From contig NC_135059.1 in NCBI RefSeq assembly GCF_051014685.1, forward strand, positions 1,302,001 to 1,366,000: a stretch of DNA of 64,000 nt. Reading direction: 5' to 3'. Of this stretch, positions 1 through 14,176 are shown one piece after another. A program made the translations under genes and the position numbers. Every line of letters begins with the position of its first letter. Within the stretch, counting starts at the first letter, position 1. The notes under the pieces are model-generated. The model did not search any database and was not told the origin of the DNA. It worked only from the letters and a program-made list of their open reading frames with translations. The stretch comes from Ptiloglossa arizonensis (Eukaryota; Arthropoda; Insecta; Hymenoptera; Colletidae).

Positions 1-2395
1 ACGACCGTGAAAACGATCGAAAAAAAGTTCCCATTGGGGAGAATTCGGTCGAATGATTCCGCTATAAATGCCCTTCTTTTGTTTTAAATGTCCCGTGTTT
101 CTTCATTACCGATGAAACTAATCGTACACACCTGCGGCACGCTTTAAAAATTACTTCGGAACGATTAAAAGAAAAATGATTCCACAACGATGAAGCAATG
201 GTGGATAATATATTTCAGACGATATCGAAGTGCACAAATAGCGCGACTAAAAATACTGGTGTTTCTTAAAATGTAAAAAACGTGTTAACGTCGAATCGTA
301 TAGTTCGCGTAGATTGACCGATTTCTGATTCGATTTAAATAAATATTTGACGCGGAACAGCTTACCAACGCCTCGACTGTTCGCATAAATTAGTATCGCG
401 CGAAGTGAACGGCTGGCTGTATCCTTCTTGGGAACAATTTATGGACTGCGGCGCGGAATTATGCATACGTTGATGAAGGTAACGTCGAGTTCGTGTTGGT
501 TTTTCAATTCTTATCGGCACTCGTAATCAAAGCAACATCGAAACCGAGAGAATACCTCGAATAGAATTCGAATTTTAATTCAACGAACGCACGGTTCGTA
601 AACATGGGCTCGAGGAAAATAAACGATTCTATTTTCCTTTGTACTTTCAGTCCACTTGAAAGTGGCTGTTATCACCGCCCAGTTAGGTTGCGTGCTGAAT
701 CAGGCGCGGTAATTAAGGCGTACGGTGCAAATAGCTTCGGTTAATACAGTCGACACGAACAAGCCCTCTTAAACTTCCGTTAATTAATATTCCGATATTG
801 GAGCCTGGTCTCTAAAGATAGATCGATCCCGTTCAAAGTTGGGACGTAGATCTGCGAATAATTAATTCTTTGTTAGACTAATTTCCCGTTAATGGAGCAA
901 ACTTAATTAAACGAGTTTCGGGTTTGTTACTAAGATGTGTCTCAATATTTCTTTCGTTCCAGTTTCAAACGAAGGATAAAAATCTCAGATCTAAAGATCA
1001 TTTTTATTTTTATCCGGATTAAATTATCATTGATCCGATCGGGTTTCGAGAAATCGTTTCGCTCGTAAGACGGCTATTCTCGTTACGGCTCTAATGGAGC
1101 GTTTGTTTTCGATTAGTAAATAAAATTGTTGACAGAATGGAGGGAAAATTAACGCGATTCGATGATAAACGTTTGCGCTTTGCACACGTCGTGTCTATCG
1201 TTTAAATTGGGATTCGGTCGGGAACGACGAACGAACACGTGACGCTTTTCCGATGCGCTCGAAACAGTCGCTGTTTGAATTTCTTGCTCGTCTTTCTACG
1301 ACGGCAACCGAATTCGCGTCGTTTGACTCAGCATTATTATACTATGTTCGAGGTCGAATATAACATCTAATCCAATCGAACGGTTTCCTGTGACGTTAGA
1401 AACGACGTTTTAACGGAAAAACTTTTAAGAATGGGTTACGGAACTGTTTAGATCATTCGGCTCAAACATCGAGACATTTAGTAATGAATTAGTAATTCAA
1501 AAATGAATAATTCTTGAGATGAAAAATGTGGAGCTACGATATATAGTAGCTTGGTTATATACCAGGGCGTCACTTTTGTCATTCATTAATTTAATAAATT
1601 CTCTGTTTCCTTCTTATTATCCAATAGGTATAATTTCTTGATTACAAATTTAAATTACATATCAATGTTGAACGTCTACAAGAGATTACCAACGATTAGA
1701 CTGCGTTAATATGTAAAACGTATTCAATATTTATCCAAAATATTTTTCACAAATTAAAATAATAATGTTAATATTTCGTGTTATATAGGTGCATATTTCT
1801 TTATATGCGGTTAGCATGTTTCGTATGTAGATTTCCATACGTCATAAATGCCTAAAATCTACAGTCTACCGATGACAATCGTCTTAAGGGATATCGAAAA
1901 TTCCCCTAAGAAACCTGCAACGAGAGACTCGAATCCACACGTTCTCTGTTTTATTTGAAACGTGGCCAGGATAACATAGATCCGGTGGCACCAATAAAGA
2001 AGAGAGTTTTCTATTCCCGTTCAACAAAGACCCTTGAATATCTGTAAGTTATGGAAATTTTTACGACTGCGAAGTATTGTCGTTCATGAAAAATGGCAGA
2101 GAATAAGATATAAGCTGCAAGAATACAGGCTGAACCACGTAAATGGGATCACCTAAATAACTCCGGTATTTATGGCTGTATGAAAAAACTGTTTAAAACA
2201 CGAAAAAACTGATCAAAAGAGTAAAACGAATAATAACAAAAAAATTCCTTTCGAGGTCACTATTTCAAAGATTTCAAGGTTATCGATATTTTTACGGGGG
2301 ATGTTTCTTAAAATGTTGCTTAAAACGTTTATATTTCTTTTCACATTCCTGTAAAGAATAGAGAAAATAGTTCAGCGACTGTAACAACCTTTAGG
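1..2395. other. No gene or repeat seen
   Basis: Unique-looking AT-rich DNA with CpG. Around 650-780 there is less simple sequence (CACCGCCCAGTTAGG, TCAGGCGCGGTAATTAAGG) that could be a conserved noncoding element, but nothing here proves it. Confidence 0.4.
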
Positions 2396-2452
2396 TACGT
2401 TTACGTACAACTGTCGCATCAATTCGTACATTGATACGCGAACGTAAACGTA
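2396..2452. repeat. Short hairpin-forming inverted repeat
   Basis: Seen: TACGTTTACGT at 2396-2406 is the exact complement of ACGTAAACGTA at 2442-2452, with further partial pairing inward (GCATCAAT against ATTGATAC). Could be chance in CG/TA-rich DNA. Confidence 0.4.
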
Positions 2453-5400
2453 ACTGTTATTAAAGGCAATAACCGAAGATACTTACATTTCCATTTTGTT
2501 GACAATTCCTGTAGCTACGAATGCCCAATATCGATAGTTATTGGTTTCGATGCATAAGTGAAATCCTCCGATCAATATTCCGTACACATTTTCTGTTTCC
2601 TGCGACGCTATTGATACCCGTGTAAAAGCAATTCTTTGTTTCGTATTCTCGACTCAGATGATTGAAACTGATCGTTATTATAGTCGTTCGACTTGTTTTT
2701 TTCTTCATTGTTTAAGAACGTAGAGAACGTGGAAAACGAATTTAAAATTCAATTTGAAAATATATCGACCACGCTAAAATATCTAAACAATTGATCTTGA
2801 GAAAAATTGATTTTTTATAACTTCATTTGAACGACCTCGTTTACGTAGTCCACCCTATGTATAGACAGTGTCGAGTCTCGCGAGAAACTTTTCGAAAGAT
2901 TTTTTGTTACCGAACGCATTGTTGTCAGTTGGAAAGACGCCACGAGAGACGACGCTGTGCATCCGGTCGGCTCGTAAAACATCCTCTCAGTTTTTCACGT
3001 ATTCCGCTGCTTGGTTTCATTATGCATACTCGGTGCGTTCAATACGCCTGTTGCGCGGTCGTTGAAGATACTCGACGTCCGTCGAATTGCGCGGTTCGGT
3101 CCGCAGAAATGCTTACCGTATCATAGAAGGCAACATAGTGGAGACAATGAATGGAAACGGACAATTTCGGTGTGAGAGAGGGACGGGAGGGAAAGAATCG
3201 AATTGTACAAATGGCTACATCTTGGTGGAACGATAGGGGAGCTAGACGGAAAACATATCGATAAAAATTGTGGCCACTTGAATAATACAATATCGACCTT
3301 GTTATGTATCGAGTTGTGCGCAAAAAATATTGATCGTCCGTAGAGTGCATTTCCTTGTCACTGAATCTACTTATCGAGGCTCGTAGAAATCGGTTGGTTT
3401 ATTTTCAAAAACTCGTTCGGTTTTAAATTTTCAAAAAGTTCGTACGAGTGAAGACATAACGGAAAGTACGAAAATCAATGTTCAATTTTCGTTGATCATC
3501 GAGCGTATGTAATGCGAGGGTTCCTCGATGTTGCTCCATCTCGCTCGCTCTCAACGTTTGAGACGAAAATCGCTACCTAACCCACGTTCGTTTCGTTGCA
3601 TTCTTTTACAATCCCTGTACACATTCCACGGAAACCAAGTTTCGAACTACGCAAGAATTTGTCGTACACCCTACACATTTCTACGCTTTTAAAGGTTGCA
3701 AAGTATTACGCATTTGTCTTGCGAGGGAGGTTAGGGAACCGAGAAATTTGCAATTCGTTGGCACCGTAATCCGGTCGGGGAGGTTGAAATCACTCCGTGA
3801 AAAAAAATGCAGATTTTTCTTTCTCGTGGAATATCTCTCCAGAAGCGGTGAGATTTATCGAACGAAAAAAATTTACACGAAACTCGTCTGAATTCTTATA
3901 TCCGCGAAACTACGAAGAAATAATTTCCAAAGAGTCCATACTTTTAAAATCGTCACTCGTCCGTTTTCTTCATCGATACGCAATTTCGTAGAACACAAAG
4001 GAGAAGATTCAGCCGTTGTTCGAATTTTTCCCCGATATCTCTTACCGTTTTGGAGATACTCCAGGAAAGGAGATCCGTACTTTCGTCACGAGGTGATTTA
4101 AATCTCTCGAAGCGTGTTATGGCACCGAGGAAAAATGGGTTTGCGGTACGGACGAAGCCACTCTGCTTGTACGCATTTTCAAATTGTTGGAATTTCCGGT
4201 GTTTCTGTAACTTCTCTGGTTGAACTTTACCCGTGGCGAGCAACCGTGACGCTATAAATTAAACGGGATAAGTAATGCGACGTCCGACGGTAACGGCGAC
4301 GGACGCTTGCTGAGGAGAGGGTCGCGCTTTTTTCCCTCTCTTCGTCGTGGTTGTGTTTCGGCTTCGTCGCGGAAGGACGAAATAAAGAAACGGAAGACCA
4401 TCGCGAGAAGTGAACGTCTCGAAAGACTGCGTCGCTCGAGTTGTCCGAGCACTCGGTTTCTCTTTCGTCGTTTTTCGACGCCTAGTAAAAGGATGCCGCG
4501 AAAGTTGATATAGAAACAGTGGCGTTGCGGGACTCGAGCGACACGGGAGAAGTCGACGCGGTCTTGAAACGTTATTAGAAGGAAGAAATGAGTCCGGGGA
4601 CTCGACACCGGTCGTAGATCTCTCCTATATGGGCGTGGTTGTTCGAGACACGACTAGATTGAAACGTGTGTCTATGTACGCGGCATCGAAACGAAGAGCT
4701 CGGTTTATTAGAACAGGAAAGCGAGCCTCCCTCTCGTCCTTTCGGAAGTGGCTTTTTCGACTCTCCGCCGGACCCAATTCTTCTCGAAGAGCGTATCTCG
4801 CGTAACCGGGCAACGTAATCTTGCAACGATTCGCCGACGAACATCGTTCGAATAAATCGTAACTTCCCTTCCCGAGCTGAGGCGAAGTTCTTTCGTTCGT
4901 CGTAACCCGAAACCGAGATACATCGAGCGTGCCACCAGGGAATGTTATAGTTCCTTCTATTACGGAAAAAATTTTATTTTCGCCGCTTTAACGTTCATCG
5001 GGGCTTTTCCTGTGATAAACGAGATACTTCTACCGCGGTTCCACGGGCTCGCTGGAAGCTCCCCCCTTCCCCCCGTGAGATTTGTTTCAATGGAACGAAA
5101 TATAAATTTCAACGCCCCTCGGATCGGAGATCCTGGACAAACAAGTTATTTGAAATTTGGGGAATATAATAAAAAAAAAAACGTCTCGAGCAAAGAGCGT
5201 TTCGAAAACGCGTTCAATATTTCTCGGACCGTTTTACATTTTAAAGTTAGAGTTTTCGGAGAAGATAGACGAGTTGTTTTCATTTCCTTTTTCGTTCCGT
5301 CCGCATTTCCATAGCTGTGTAAATTGTCAAATAAATACGTTATCGTTCAACATCCGTTAGTGCGAGAGTTTTCTACATCGACACCTAGACAGTTTTACCG

Positions 5401-8400
5401 AGCTGTAAAGTATCGAGAAAGTATCATCCCGATCCGTGTCATCGATAATAACCTTGGAAAGAACTTGTAACGCTTTACGTTGTTCAGTTTGTATATCATC
5501 TAGGGAGACGCAAGACGCGAAAACCACGAAACGGAGTAAAACTAACGAAATTCGAGCCGAGATGTTGTTATGTGTTGACTCTCGCTCGGAAAGTTCATCG
5601 TAGAACGCGTAGAGAAGGTCTCGGAACGAGGTCGGGTTAGGCAGTCGAGCTGAGATATTAAATTCGTTTTTCTCGCGACGAAGTTCATCAGTGCGCGAAT
5701 CAACGACCGTGTTCCGTGTCTTTGCCGCAGTTCCGTTCCGTGACCCGAAACAAATTATCAAAAGCTGATATAAACCGTCGAAAGAAAAACTCCGGAGGAC
5801 AAAGAACGCGTCTTGATCGGCTGTGACGCGGTTCGTCTATGGATGCTCGAATAAACTTCGCGTAATCGATTCGTTCATGCTTCGAGAGTACTTCACGACC
5901 AGACAGCTCGTGGCAGTAGCTTTCGAGATAACGGCTGAGCAGCGTGAAAATCGACGTGCATATTACATATGTGCGTGGCTCTGACAGCCTTCTTTGATTC
6001 TGCGATATCGTGAACGTGTCAGGATTTCGCATTCTATATCGACAAGCCGAGTTGGAACGCAGAGATGATGTACTCGAGCCGACTGTAAAATTAAGTGAAT
6101 GAAATTTGTACGTCCACGATTTGACTCTAGCCGAGGGCCAGCTCCGTCTCGATCCGTTTCGACACAAGTGGGCGTGTAAGTTTGGTAATTGACAAAATCC
6201 GAACGGTCGGGCAAACATGCCGAGTCATCGAAAGACAATGATACGTGAGTCGGAATTGAATGCAGTAGCTTTCGAACGATGTCTTTCTCGAACGAATTTC
6301 TTGCCCGAAACGACCATACAATGCATTTTTGCGATCGAAGGATCGACAGAAGTCGCTTTGAATTTTTGAGGTCAAGTTACTTTCCTCTTTAGAATTCGAT
6401 GTATCGGATTCGGTTCTTAGGTATTTTTATTCGAGTAAATTGTATTCGAAGAAAATGTGTCAGGATACGAAAATGAATATTAATATTTCGCAAGGTGTCT
6501 AGATATGTCCAAAGAGTGTGGAGGAATCGTTGAGTTTATTTGAATAGTCATTATCTATCGACTACTTACGCAACTATTTGTCCTGGAAAATCCAATCAAC
6601 TGCGTCAAAGATTAAATAATAAAATAAAATATTATCGGTGTAGTATTTTTGAAACGAATTATTTCGAATTAAATAGAAATTGAAATTGAAATAATTATAA
6701 AAATATATGTAGTATCGTATATTACGGGACAAATAGACGATTTGAGGTTAGGTGTGCGTGTGAGAATCGACGAAAGAGGACTGGTCGTTGGAAGTGATGA
6801 CCGATGTGAAGCAAACTCACCGTCCGGAGATCATCTAGGCTTAAAATTCTGGGGTATAAGAAGGGTTGAACGAACCCTGTCGCCTTGTACGAGGGTTGAT
6901 TGTCGTATAGCGTGTCGTTCGAAGAAAACGATGTGCATCTAGACGAGAGTCGTTGTCGATAGTTGTCAGTATGCGTTGTAGATTAGTGTTAAATTTAGTC
7001 ACGATAGCCTTGTACGTATATTTTAATAATAAATAATAACAATCGTCATTCATTTATAATCTATTTTCCACATATATGTACAATTTTAACGGTTAGAATT
7101 GCAAAGTGTTACAATGTGCAAAGTAATTTTAAAAAGTAAACTGCACGTATGTATTAGTATACGAAGAAGTTAATACGAAATGGAGTACGTCGTTAAATTC
7201 TATTAGGTCGTGGATAACAGGACAATTTATTCGGTCATTAATAGTTTTATAGACATTATTGTCATTCTATTGTAACAGCTCTATAACAACGCTCGTTCTC
7301 AGTGTACTTGGCTTTTAATATCATATTGGACAGATGCACGTGAGCTTGCGTGACCGACTATACATACGAGAGGCGAAGAATATCAAAGTTAATTATTCTT
7401 GAATTTTCATGTTTATTCCGTCATTAAACAGTCGTGTTCTGTGACTTCAGTATCCGATAATTACGATAACCGAATACTCTAAACCAAAATATTGGTTCCA
7501 TTCTACTCTTTTAATTTGTTTCCATTTAATTATACATAAACGCTCGGATTCGTCCTGATCTCTCTAGCGAGGATCGAAGTCGGCATGGGTTAATTTATTA
7601 ATTAATTACTTAGAGGAAGCCGTTTTCGGTTGGCAGTGGGATTCAACTGCAGTTCTACAGCATCTCTGTATATTTAAGAACCGGCCAATAAACGAAAGTG
7701 CAGTCCTGGGTTTCGTGCCTTTTGCGGAATTAAGAAATACCACTTCACGAGGCAACTTTCTTTGCCCGAGTCTCTCTGGATTCACTCTTTTGTCGATTCC
7801 GCTTGCAGTATTCGCTTCCGTCACTTCGCATCGTCGTGCAACGAACTCCAGGTTTTTCTTACTCGTTAGTTGTCTGAAACGATCATTAGGGATGTTCGTG
7901 GAACGTTTTTACAATCGATCGAAAGTAAATTAAACGCAGCGCATTTAAGCTTCAAATCGCAAGAAACGTGTCAATATAAAGAATGGAATTTTCTTTCAGG
8001 TTACGAATCTCGAGAAGAGGTTCTTTAAAATTTCATTTCAACTAACGAATGAAAATTAACCAACACACTGCAATGATTCGATCGTGAATAACGAATAAAT
8101 TTGTATTTTCATTGATATACAAGTTTGAAAATAACAAGTAACCATTGTTGGAGTCGGAATTCGTGTGTAACGACTGTTTAACTGCGACCAACTTTAATAA
8201 ACTTTATTCAACGATTGAAAGAAAATTCATTTCATGGAGTCTTTATTCGAATGAAATGTTATATTCGAATTTACATATAGAGCTCAACTCTGTTCTACGT
8301 CTAGAATGTTATTACGAGAGAAGTTTAATTTATTCTTAAACATTATATTATTTTTATTGTATTGTAAATGAACAGACCAATTTTTTTGTTTAATTCTCGA

Positions 8401-9120
8401 CGTGTAACAACAAATTTGAATTCAGCTACTCGTTTTCGTATTAAAAACTATGCAACTCCGGCATTAGAATCTCTATTACGATCTTAAATACAAATAGTCT
8501 AAGTTTGATGCATTTTAAATGGTCGATGCTACCTTGTTATCTTTTCTGGCTCCATTAAGATAGCTGTAACGTGAAGCAACGAAAACCATGTAGGCAAAAA
8601 ATTGTATAGAACGCTGCAACGGGTACATCATAATTTTGCGATATATATTTCCCATTGATCTTTAAAATAAATATGACATCTTTTTTCATTTTTTAGTTTC
8701 CACTTTCGTCAGTTGTACCGTTATTTCCATTTCACTTACTTGTTATTTTAGCGAGCAATTTCAGTTATAATGTTTATTCATCGGTGTTTTCTATATAAAT
8801 TTCATATTGAATGAAAATATAAAATGTTCATCGTTGCAATTTGTTTATTTGGAACACGCTGTAAGAGACAAACGTTGACTAAATTAAACTCGTAAATAGA
8901 ATGGGTTTTCAACGATAATTGGAAACAAATTTCACGTATGGTAGATCAAGAGTAAAAATTTCGCAGCTTTTGAAGGGAAAACAACGAAATGTTTAATTTT
9001 CTGATATTTACTCAAGTATCGACACTCTTTTATCAAATATAGTTTCCGAAAAACCTATCAGATGCAACGTGTAAATCTTAACATTCCTTCATGATGCGAA
9101 TATCGTGTACATCCGAGAAG
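2453..9120. other. No supported gene; 4.25-6.3 kb GC- and CpG-richer
   Basis: Open frames at 4.2-4.9 and 5.3-6.4 kb occur on both strands over the same DNA, show arginine/serine-rich compositional translations, and have no splice-consistent partners. The remainder is AT-rich without repeats that I could match inside the window. Confidence 0.4.
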
Positions 9121-9520
9121 CACAGCATCAAGATGGTCTCGATGGCACACTGTGTAGTAACGATTTTGTACGTGACTTCAGAGTTCGAATTCCGAACCAG
9201 GTCACCGTACCTTTCTCCTCTATGAATTCTATACATACATACCGACGTTCATGTTTACGGTATCGAAAGCCTGATGTATAAATATCGTGGATTCTTATAC
9301 ATCGGTGGTAGCCAGAAACGTCGAAGAACAATGGAAGGGTCTTTGATGGCCCAGTGAGAAATACTTTTGTCCGTGATGGACTGGATCTAGATTCGAATTC
9401 TCAAGCAGGTTCTCGAGCATCTTTTCCCTTCTACGGACCCCATATAAATATATCCTCGTATTGACGGTATCAGAAACGCTCGCTATAAAGATTGTTGATC
9501 CGAGATACAGACTTCGCTGT
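9121..9520 (+). repeat. Two tandem ~200-bp units with tRNA-like promoter boxes (degenerate SINE-like)
   Basis: Seen: unit 1 (about 9121-9322) and unit 2 (about 9323-9520) align over most of their length, for example TTTACGGTATCGAAA against TTGACGGTATCAGAA. Each has an A-box-like word (TGGCACACTGTG at about 9143, TGGCCCAGTGAG at 9346). About 40 bp later each has a B-box-like word (AGTTCGAATTCC at 9182, AGATTCGAATTC at 9389). This spacing is that of internal RNA polymerase III promoters in tRNAs and tRNA-derived SINEs. No cloverleaf can be drawn, so these are not tRNA genes. Many mismatches between units indicate age. Confidence 0.5.
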
Positions 9521-10331
9521 AAAATTAAACGAAGAGGGTAAGAATCGTGGCCGGTATCGATATATTTTTAAACGCACCCCCATTTTCAAAAATGTAACGT
9601 ATCTAAACGACATCCGCCGAAGAAAGGCACAATACTTGAACTTCTTCGAACACTGAATCCCAACGGTCCATTACGGATACATATTTTTAGTTTTGGTAAT
9701 TCAAGTTTAAGGTAGAATCGCAACGGTCAAATTTTTCGGTATTCGAATAATCGGATAATAAATTAAAATAATTTATCGACAACAATCCGTGCAACATTTT
9801 TATTTTCATAAAGAAGAACTAACCTGGTCACATTTTTCACCATATAGTCACCATATTTCCCTGCAGAAAAGACTCTTTCGGTGTAAGTGCAAGTAGCAGA
9901 GATATTTAAAATCTTTCTCGCAAATGTTGCCACGATGAGAAACTTGTTCTTCCTTTAGTTTCATTATTTCCGAGGATGCGTGTCGTGGTTGATCATCGAC
10001 CTCGAATATTCCAAGTTTATTCGTAGTATTCGAATACTTAACAGAACGCGAATATTACTTAAATTATTCTAAACGTTCGTAACGCTGGTTCAAGCCCTGG
10101 CAGTACCGCTGTACGACTGATACGAGAAAATCATGCAAACCAGCCTTTTACAGTTCTCCGTGGAAAGTAATACGCCGCACGCGTCTGCAAGAAAAGTCTG
10201 TAGAAAAATTGGAGATATTCAAAAGCGTCGTTCTCGCCGTTTTTTTTTCTTTTTTCAAAGCTATAAGTACATACTTTCATAACGTTTGATCGAGAACGGT
10301 ATTCATATTCTTTGTTTTACCCAAAGACGAT

Positions 10332-10530
10332 TTCCACTCTAGACGTTTGGCTAGGAACTGTCCCCGTTCTACTTATTGGCCAGGGCAATCATTCTACTTG
10401 TCTGGCCAGGAACGGCTCGTATTTCTCTTGGCCGGTTAAGAACGATCCTATTCCACTTTTGAACCGAGGTTCGGTTCCGTTCTACTTTTCTAGTCAACCG
10501 TCGTCTCATTCTACTTTTCTTTTAATCCCC
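10332..10530 (+). repeat. Degenerate ~30-bp minisatellite (locus 1)
   Basis: Seen: successive units of 25-31 bp that begin with CTACTT-like words and continue with GGCCAGG/AACG-like words: CTACTTATTGGCCAGGGCAA, CTACTTGTCTGGCCAGGAAC, CTACTTTTCTAGTCAACCGT and CTACTTTTCTTTTAATCCCC, with intervening variants. The long forward frame across this stretch is a by-product of the array. Confidence 0.55.
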
Positions 10531-13500
10531 GAAAACGGTGCGCAAGTCGTAAATCCAACTTTGCGTATCCGCCTTGAATGTCCGATACACAACGATGCAT
10601 TACGAAGTCGCATTATACTTCGTCGTATAATTGATTCAAGCTAGAGGTTACGAAGTTTTCGTCGTCAAGTGTGCCAACGTTACAATATGCACAGAATTTC
10701 GAAATATCGTCAACGAATCGTCCACAATGGCGCCACGTCTCGGCCTGGTTTTTTTCACGTAGGGAGGGAACCATCGTCCCGAAGGATTCTGAAATATTTC
10801 CGCGTACGGAAAGAGTTTCTCTCCTTCTGTTGGTTTCCCGGATAAAAGTGGATGGGTCCATTTCTTTGTCGTTGAGCATGTGGGTCATAGCCAGGACGCG
10901 ATGCCTTATCGAGTAACTGGAGGAACGTTCCGTGATTGCCGCGATATTCGATCGTGCTTTGATGTGCGAAGCGTAGACGGAAAAAGGATCGCGGCGAGTG
11001 GAATCGCGGGAGATAAAGGATCAAGAGAGGGCTCCGGAAATCGCGCAGGTCTCGCCCCGATATTCCAGGAAATTTCGGCGGAATTACACGAGCTGAATGC
11101 TCCTCGTGGATAAACGAAGGATCTACCGAGAAACGTGCTCGTCCGCCGATCCTCGGTCTGTATTGCGTCCAGGATTGGGGAATAAGTTATTCGATGGTCA
11201 TACCCGAAGCGCGTAGGCTCGGAGACCGTCCAATTTTCAATTTCACGTTCCCGCGCTCCCGTATCCGCGTTCCGAGCCCATCTCGTTACGTGTTATTCCG
11301 AATCACAGCGCGTTATTGTAAATTAGATCTCTTCTTTTTGGGTTTCGAAATATTTTCTACACCAGGCGCACGAGGAAGGCGTTGCTTTCAATGGAAAAAT
11401 GGTAGGTTTTTCCATACGAGCGGAAAGTATCAGCACTAACCGAGATACCGGAAAGAGGAGAACCGTCTTGTTATCGCGTACATACTATTTTTAGAGCGAG
11501 TCGTTTGTAATCACGTCGTAGAGTCGAAGAAGTTACGAGCAACCGAGGTAGTTCGATAACTCGAAAGTTTTAGAAAATTTCAAAGTTTACGAAAGAGTAG
11601 CTCGAGCGATATTAATAACGTCGCTATTTTTTGTTTCGACGGTGGAATGCTTCGCTTCTCGGGGTAGAAAACATCCCCTCGAGGAAATTACAAGTTTTCG
11701 TATTACGTGCGAAACCGTAAAAGATATGGAAAAAAGTTTCGAGTTAAAGTTCGGTCAAATTTCAAAATAAAAGCTCTTACGTTTCATTCCGTATTCGGTA
11801 GGTGGAGTCGCGTAGCGTCCTTCTAACAGATTCGAAACCACAGAGATTCCCCAAACTGTACAATTATAATTGAGAAATTCTATTTTATCATTCCGCGTCA
11901 TTCTGCTTTCGCTTTGTACAAACCGTGCACGTACCAAATGCACGTTCCCCAAAACTTTGCCGAGTTTAGATTGCTTTATTTTAGAGAATTTGAATTAGAA
12001 CTTTTGCATGGAACTTCATTTACAGCTCTCCGTTTCTAACTTTTTCCCGTATATTTAAACTGCTTTTCGGCATCGAGCTTCATTTGCATCTCTTTGTGTC
12101 TAACCTCTCTTCGTGCTTAATCGCCAGATGCACGAATACTTTCGCGGATGTAATTTCTAAGTAGTTAATTTATTCAAGAACTCGATTGCCACTCGTCGTA
12201 TTAGACGAGTTACTGACGAAAGTTTATACGGGCTAACTTTATGGACTAATCTTCGCTAATAAAAGGAAAATTAATGCGAGTCGATAATATCGTATAATCA
12301 TTAATTCGGTTAAGAAGGACAGGGTATAGTTATTCAGAATCAGCTACACTGTGGTTAAATAGAATCGGAATTAAAGTAGCGTGGTACATTTATCCGTGAA
12401 AGGGTTCTAATTGCACTCCGTAGATTCGTTGTCTTGAGCTTTCTCTCTTATAATTCACTTCCAAACCGACTCTGTCGAAAATGATCGCTCACAGTACTCC
12501 TAAACAAACTCACGCAAGTACGTAATCCCGTAAGGCTAAACAAATCCTCTTAAAAAGTAAGGAACACTGCACACTTCAGCTTAAAGGATACTCCGAGCAA
12601 AATCTGTTTACAGAGGGCTACAAGAATTGCGAATATTCGAAAATAGTCCGTTTCAAGTTTGTGGAGTATTAACGAAGAGTCGATAAATTTAATTAATAGA
12701 TCCACTGTTAGCGTTGTGCCGCAAACTGGCGGTGGTTGGACGCAATTGGAACCACTTAAAATACTTACCAAAATCAACTCTGCCTCGGTCGACTATTACA
12801 AATTAAAAGGCGCCATTAGACCACTCTCAAATCTTGTCTATTCTGCTTCCAATATTTGTCATCCGTTTTCTTGATCCGCTTATCCACATTTCCCTTTCCC
12901 TGACCTATCTTTACATGCACTTATATTACTCCCATGACTCCCTTTTACAGTTTCCACAATCTTCAAACATCCTGTATCAACGACTTTCAATTTGTCCTTA
13001 CCGACTGCGACTCCTCTATCAATTAGAAACCACAAGAATTTTTTAGTTAATATACGAAGATACAAAATTTAGTCAGATCCTCGACAACCATCTATCCCTG
13101 TTTTCATCTGTTCGTCAAATTTGTTCGTGGAATTATATTTTTCGGTAAATTGCAGAAACTATTGTCGTTCTACGTTGAGTAATATTTCCGTCGTGTAAGA
13201 TTAATTAGATATGGGACGTACGACGAATATTATATTTGACACAAAACGGTTACATTTTACGAACGATGTTCAAACTTTAATTTAGATAGGGATCTGTGAC
13301 ATTCGCGTGACACGTAATATCTAAATATTCATTTTTCGAGATTCCGAATTTCGGAGATAGAAAACATCCTGGAGAAAATTCGTAGAAGATAAAATTGAGC
13401 AATTAGCGTGTTAACTTTCGCGAGAAATGTTTCGTGTTCCATTCGACGGGAAACGGAGGAAAGTTAATTAGGAGTTGTAACGCGATTCGTCGTCGTGATC

Positions 13501-14080
13501 GTGTGGTCTTGAAATCGTCTAATCTGTAATTTTTCAGGACGGAATTTACGAGATTATGGCGAACGAGAATGTTATTAATAATACAGTTCCACGGAGATAA
13601 ACGAAATCTGGGTTAAGCGGCGTGATATTTTCAAACTGGCGCAAGAAACGAAATGGGCCATGTTGTGTAATACGGTGTGAAAATGAAATTGGTGCACGTA
13701 TCAAGTAGACATCCCAAGTCTGTTTCCTTGAAGCGCAGATTTAATGTTCTTGATTTCCCTCCGTGGAAATAGCAATCGTGGAATCCATTACTTCGGCAAA
13801 TTACTCAGTGTATTTAAATGCATCGGAGAAACTCGTGCGCGCATTATATTCTAGCGACGTAACGTCACAAGAAGAACTTATGTAGGCTCCGACGGTACGT
13901 ACTTATGGTCGCCTTGTTAAATTAACGACTATTTGGGTTTCGTTAGTACAGCACTTCATCGCTAACTAGTCTAATTTCATCCTCTATAACTGTCCGGGAG
14001 TTCCCGCCACAGGTTTAGATCACTTGACGTAACTTTCCGACAGAATTTCATCTATCATAGTAACGAAACTTTATATTTTT
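10531..14080. other. No supported gene; 10.65-11.45 kb GC-richer
   Basis: The GC-richer part has overlapping open frames on both strands (about 10.6-11.1 kb), none with recognisable domains. The remainder is AT-rich with no structure noted. Confidence 0.35.
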
Positions 14081-14173
14081 ATATTTTTCATTAAATCTTT
14101 ACGATATTATAGTATAAACTTTTCACAATATCTTTAAAATATTATATTTTTCATTTTATCTTCACGATGTTAT
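14081..14173 (+). repeat. AT-rich 30-bp motif duplicated at 63-bp offset
   Basis: Seen: 14081-14110 and 14144-14173 share ATATTTTTCATT-AATCTTTACGATATTAT with four changes. It abuts the LTR-like repeat that starts at 14177. Confidence 0.6.
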
Positions 14174-14176
14174 GGT

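Noticed and set aside
10086..10105. CTGGTTCAAGCCCTGGCAG, B-box-like
   Set aside because: No A-box at suitable spacing and no cloverleaf.
10312..10644. 110-residue forward ORF
   Set aside because: It lies on the degenerate 30-bp minisatellite; the repeated residues follow the array and not a protein family.
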